From: Candidatus Uhrbacteria bacterium
Lineage (GTDB): Bacteria; Patescibacteriota; Patescibacteriia; UBA9934
Direction: 5' to 3'
DNA: 8,130 nucleotides
NCBI GenBank assembly: GCA_903891735.1
Contig: CAITFQ010000008.1
Coordinates: 1 to 8,130 of the forward strand
Shown: piece after piece, positions 5,827 to 8,130 of the stretch
Layout: the number at the start of each line of letters is the position of its first letter
Position numbering within the stretch: position 1 is the first letter of the stretch
The notes under the pieces: generated by a model
Told to the model about the DNA's origin: nothing
Database searches by the model: none
The model's input: the letters and a program-made list of their open reading frames with translations, nothing else
Made by a program: the position numbers and the translations under genes

Positions 5827-5872
5827 AAAATCACGTCCCGGACGCTTGCACGCGTCCGGGACGTGATTTTTT
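5827..5872. terminator. Perfect 19-bp bidirectional terminator between convergent genes
   Basis: The arms at 5827-5845 and 5852-5870 are perfectly complementary around the loop TTGCAC. A run of six T follows on the plus strand and TTTTGT on the minus strand. It ends the small membrane gene and, starting only 3 nt past the stop at 5874, also smc. Confidence 0.95.
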
Positions 5873-5873
5873 G

Positions 5874-8130
5874 TTAGCGGCGGGAGGTGCCGGAGGCGTC
5901 GAGGTCAGAGAGGTTGACGGAGAGGAGTTTGCTCAAGCCATCGGCGGCCATGGTCACGCCGTAGAGGGTGTCGGCCTTTTCCATGGTGGCACGGTTATGG
6001 GTGATGACGATGAATTGGGTCAACTTCTGGAGTTCGCCCAGGATGTTGGCGAAACGGACGGTGTTAGCTTCGTCCAGCGCGGCGTCGACCTCGTCCAGAA
6101 CGACGAAAGGTGAGGGATTGGTGGCCATGATCGCGGAGACTAAGGCGATCGATGTTAAAGCGCGTTCACCGCCGGAGAGTAAGCCGAGGGATTTGAGTTT
6201 TTTGCCGGGAGGAGTTGCTTGGATGTCTATTCCGGCGACGGCTTCGGCGCGATCGGCGACGCGGGCTTGGATGGCGCTGACGGATTCTTCTTCGACTTCC
6301 CCTCGACTAAGCTCGGGGTCTGCGACGGCTTTGGCGACATCGTCCAGGGCGCGATCCATGTTGACTTTGGTTTCCTGCGCGACCTCGTCGGCCGTGAGTT
6401 TGATGAGGCTGCAGCTGCCGCCGTTGAAGAGAACTTTGAAGTATTTTTGGAATTCGGCGTTGATGGTGGCGAAGGAGGCTTCGGATTGCTGGCGGATTTG
6501 GTCGTCGAGTTCGTCGATTACCTTCTCCGTCGATTTGATGGCGGCGCGGAGGTCTTTGACCTGATCCGACAAGAAAGTGAAACGTTCGTTGGTGGATTCG
6601 TATTCTTTCATGACTTCCTCGTCGATGCCGCCGATCATTTCCAACTGGTGTTTGAGGCGTAAAAGACGATCATGTAACTCAAGAGTCTCGGCAATAATGA
6701 CGGAGGGCTTGGTCTGCTTAATTGTTTTGGCTGCGTCCTCGCCGACGGCATCGATGAGCTCGCGCTCGAGGCCTTCGCGGCGGGTTTCGACGCGGGCGAG
6801 GTCGATTTGGACCGAATTAGCCGACGATTCGAGGCTCGACAGCTCCTGTTGGGTGAGGCGGAGTTGACGCTGCAAGGCGAAGGCTTCGTTTTTGCTGGCC
6901 GACTCCTGGACACGGAAGTTATCCAGGGATTTTTCCGCGTCTTTGACGGCCTTTTCGGCGGAAACGATGAGGTTGGCGGCGGTCGATAGAGCTGAGAGTT
7001 GTTCGCTCGTAGCCACGTAGTCGGCCGGGTTGGGCTTGGTTAAGCGATCTTTGAGTTTAGTCGATTTGGCTGAAACTGCATCGATTTCGTTAGCGATGAT
7101 AATGACTTCGTCGAGGCTCGAGGCGGCACGAAGGCGGGCGGCAAAGTCGCGGTGAGATTCGGCTAGAGTGCCGACTTCGGCGATGATTTCGTGTAATGGC
7201 AGTGGCGACCAAGTGGATTGCGCGCGGACTTTCGACAACTCGAGTTCGCGTTCGGCAACGAAGTGGGCGCGGCGGGCGTCGGCCAGTTGCTGCTGGGCGG
7301 TTTTGTACGATGTTTGGAGAAGCTGCAGGCCAGTATCGACGGAGGTGGTGCTGACTTCGACTTTCGACAGTTGGTCGAGTTTGGCATCACCGGCTTGGAG
7401 TTCGAGGCGCTTCGATGATACTAGGTCGCGGGCTTTGGAGAGGCGAGCTTCGACGGCGGCTTGTTCGGCAGCGAGTGTCCACCATTGGCTGGAGTAATAA
7501 TCGTTTTGGACAATGCGAAGTTCGGCTTCGACGGCAGCTCGGCGATTCAATCTTTCGACCTGACGTTTCAACGAGTTGACGCGGGGCTCGAGCTCGGTGA
7601 GTAGAAGCTCAACTTCGCTCAGGTTGTCGGCGGATTTTTGGAGTTTCAATAAAGCTTGGTGGCGTTTCAGCTGAAAGCCGCGGACACCCATGGCGTCGTC
7701 GAAGAAGATTTTGCGTTCTTCGGGCGTCGCGGTTAAGACGTGGTCAATCATGCCCTGGCCGATGACGGCATAGCTGCGTTGGCCGACGCCGGCTTCGGCG
7801 AGCAGGAGTTGGATGTCGCTAAGGCGTGATGGCGTGCCGTTGACGAGATAAGCCCCTTCGCCGTCGCGGTAGAGGCGGCGCGTAATGACGACTTCGGCGA
7901 AGTCGAGTTTCATCGACTTATCGGCGTTGTCGAAGGTCATGGATACCTCGGCGAAACCGGCGCGGGACTTGGCGTCGGAACCGGAAAAGATGATGTCTTC
8001 GGCCTTTTTGCCGCGGAGGAGTTTCAACGACTGCTCACCGAGACACCACCTAATTGCATCAGCCAAGTTCGATTTTCCACTGCCGTTCGGGCCGACGATG
8101 ACGGTCAAAGCCCGGCCTTGGTGCTGGCCA
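5874..8130 (-). CDS. smc: Chromosome partition protein SMC, short-armed, 5' end cut by the window
   Basis: This SMC-family ATPase organises and helps segregate the chromosome, normally with ScpA and ScpB. Numbering is from Leu at 8108. The N-terminal head has Walker A GPNGSGKS (6-13) and a Q-loop AVIGQGMIDHVL (114-125). The C-terminal head has LSGGERALTS (644-653), Walker B FVVLDEVDAALDE and the H-loop VITHNR (His704). The wording of these motifs is SMC, not Rad50 or RecN; there is no CxxC zinc hook. The TTG at 8108 is not a real start: the frame stays open to the edge (GQHQGRA precedes) and the first head strands, about 30-40 residues, must lie beyond. Even so the whole protein would be only about 780 residues against about 1,170 normally. 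Coils span about 160-300 and 365-540 with a Pro-bounded segment (300-363) and no recognisable hinge. About 55 residues (572-626) before the PPGKKL motif far exceed the usual dozen. No frameshift is visible. Confidence 0.93.
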   Translation of the reverse strand, partial: GQHQGRALTVIVGPNGSGKSNLADAIRWCLGEQSLKLLRGKKAEDIIFSGSDAKSRAGFAEVSMTFDNADKSMKLDFAEVVITRRLYRDGEGAYLVNGTPSRLSDIQLLLAEAGVGQRSYAVIGQGMIDHVLTATPEERKIFFDDAMGVRGFQLKRHQALLKLQKSADNLSEVELLLTELEPRVNSLKRQVERLNRRAAVEAELRIVQNDYYSSQWWTLAAEQAAVEARLSKARDLVSSKRLELQAGDAKLDQLSKVEVSTTSVDTGLQLLQTSYKTAQQQLADARRAHFVAERELELSKVRAQSTWSPLPLHEIIAEVGTLAESHRDFAARLRAASSLDEVIIIANEIDAVSAKSTKLKDRLTKPNPADYVATSEQLSALSTAANLIVSAEKAVKDAEKSLDNFRVQESASKNEAFALQRQLRLTQQELSSLESSANSVQIDLARVETRREGLERELIDAVGEDAAKTIKQTKPSVIIAETLELHDRLLRLKHQLEMIGGIDEEVMKEYESTNERFTFLSDQVKDLRAAIKSTEKVIDELDDQIRQQSEASFATINAEFQKYFKVLFNGGSCSLIKLTADEVAQETKVNMDRALDDVAKAVADPELSRGEVEEESVSAIQARVADRAEAVAGIDIQATPPGKKLKSLGLLSGGERALTSIALVSAIMATNPSPFVVLDEVDAALDEANTVRFANILGELQKLTQFIVITHNRATMEKADTLYGVTMAADGLSKLLSVNLSDLDASGTSRR

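Noticed and set aside
5871..7497. Many long plus- and minus-strand frames opposite or inside smc
   Set aside because: They are shadows of the smc codon pattern; smc has continuous family motifs from end to end.
8106..8108. TTG as the start codon of smc
   Set aside because: Walker A begins five residues later; SMC proteins need about 30-40 residues before it, and the frame is open to the edge.

Overview
The window looks like a compact bacterial chromosome segment, most likely from the Patescibacteria (Candidate Phyla Radiation). That assignment is an inference. It rests on a 16S rRNA gene of about 1.5 kb that departs from normally invariant 16S positions (the 338, 515, 926 and 1492 primer sites), on short intergenic gaps, and on several genes without a Shine-Dalgarno motif. 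From memory, the 16S spellings at 338, 515 and 926 resemble the Microgenomates/Katanobacteria side of the radiation, but I cannot confirm this without a tree. The genetic code looks standard: the 744-codon SMC stretch contains no in-frame UGA, and tag ends in UGA. No phage, IS, CRISPR or tRNA is visible.

Layout, left to right. (1) 1-94: start of an unidentified minus-strand gene with its own promoter. (2) 177-731, minus: tag, 3-methyladenine DNA glycosylase I. (3) 809-1153, minus: an unknown 114-residue protein with its own promoter. (4) 1211-3087, minus: a complete single-gene 16S rRNA transcription unit. It has a strong promoter, a leader of about 190 nt, a processing stem formed by both flanks, the 16S gene and an intrinsic terminator. 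No tRNA, 23S or 5S gene follows. (5) 3115-4747, minus: a small translation operon, rpsP-khpA-trmD, whose terminator overlaps the trmD stop codon. (6) 4767-5581, plus: a divergent M23-family metallopeptidase with a promoter and terminator. (7) 5598-5872, plus: a 59-residue two-helix membrane protein ending in a perfect 19-bp terminator hairpin shared with the convergent gene. (8) 5874-8130, minus: smc, cut by the right edge, with canonical ATPase heads but very short arms and no recognisable hinge.

How the parts connect. The 16S unit and the rpsP operon lie head to tail and have matching core promoters: TTGACA, 17 bp, TACATT, then A/T followed by CCCGC. This suggests shared growth-rate control of rRNA and of a ribosomal protein, an RNA-binding KH protein and a tRNA methyltransferase. 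The other genes appear to be single units for DNA repair (tag), cell-wall turnover (M23) and chromosome organisation (smc).

The most notable points are the self-contained 16S unit with its processing stem, the matching promoters, the hinge-less SMC with an insertion in its C-terminal head, the tailed KhpA with an altered GxxG loop, and the recurrent near-leaderless promoter placement. I found no clearly new multi-gene defence or mobile system.
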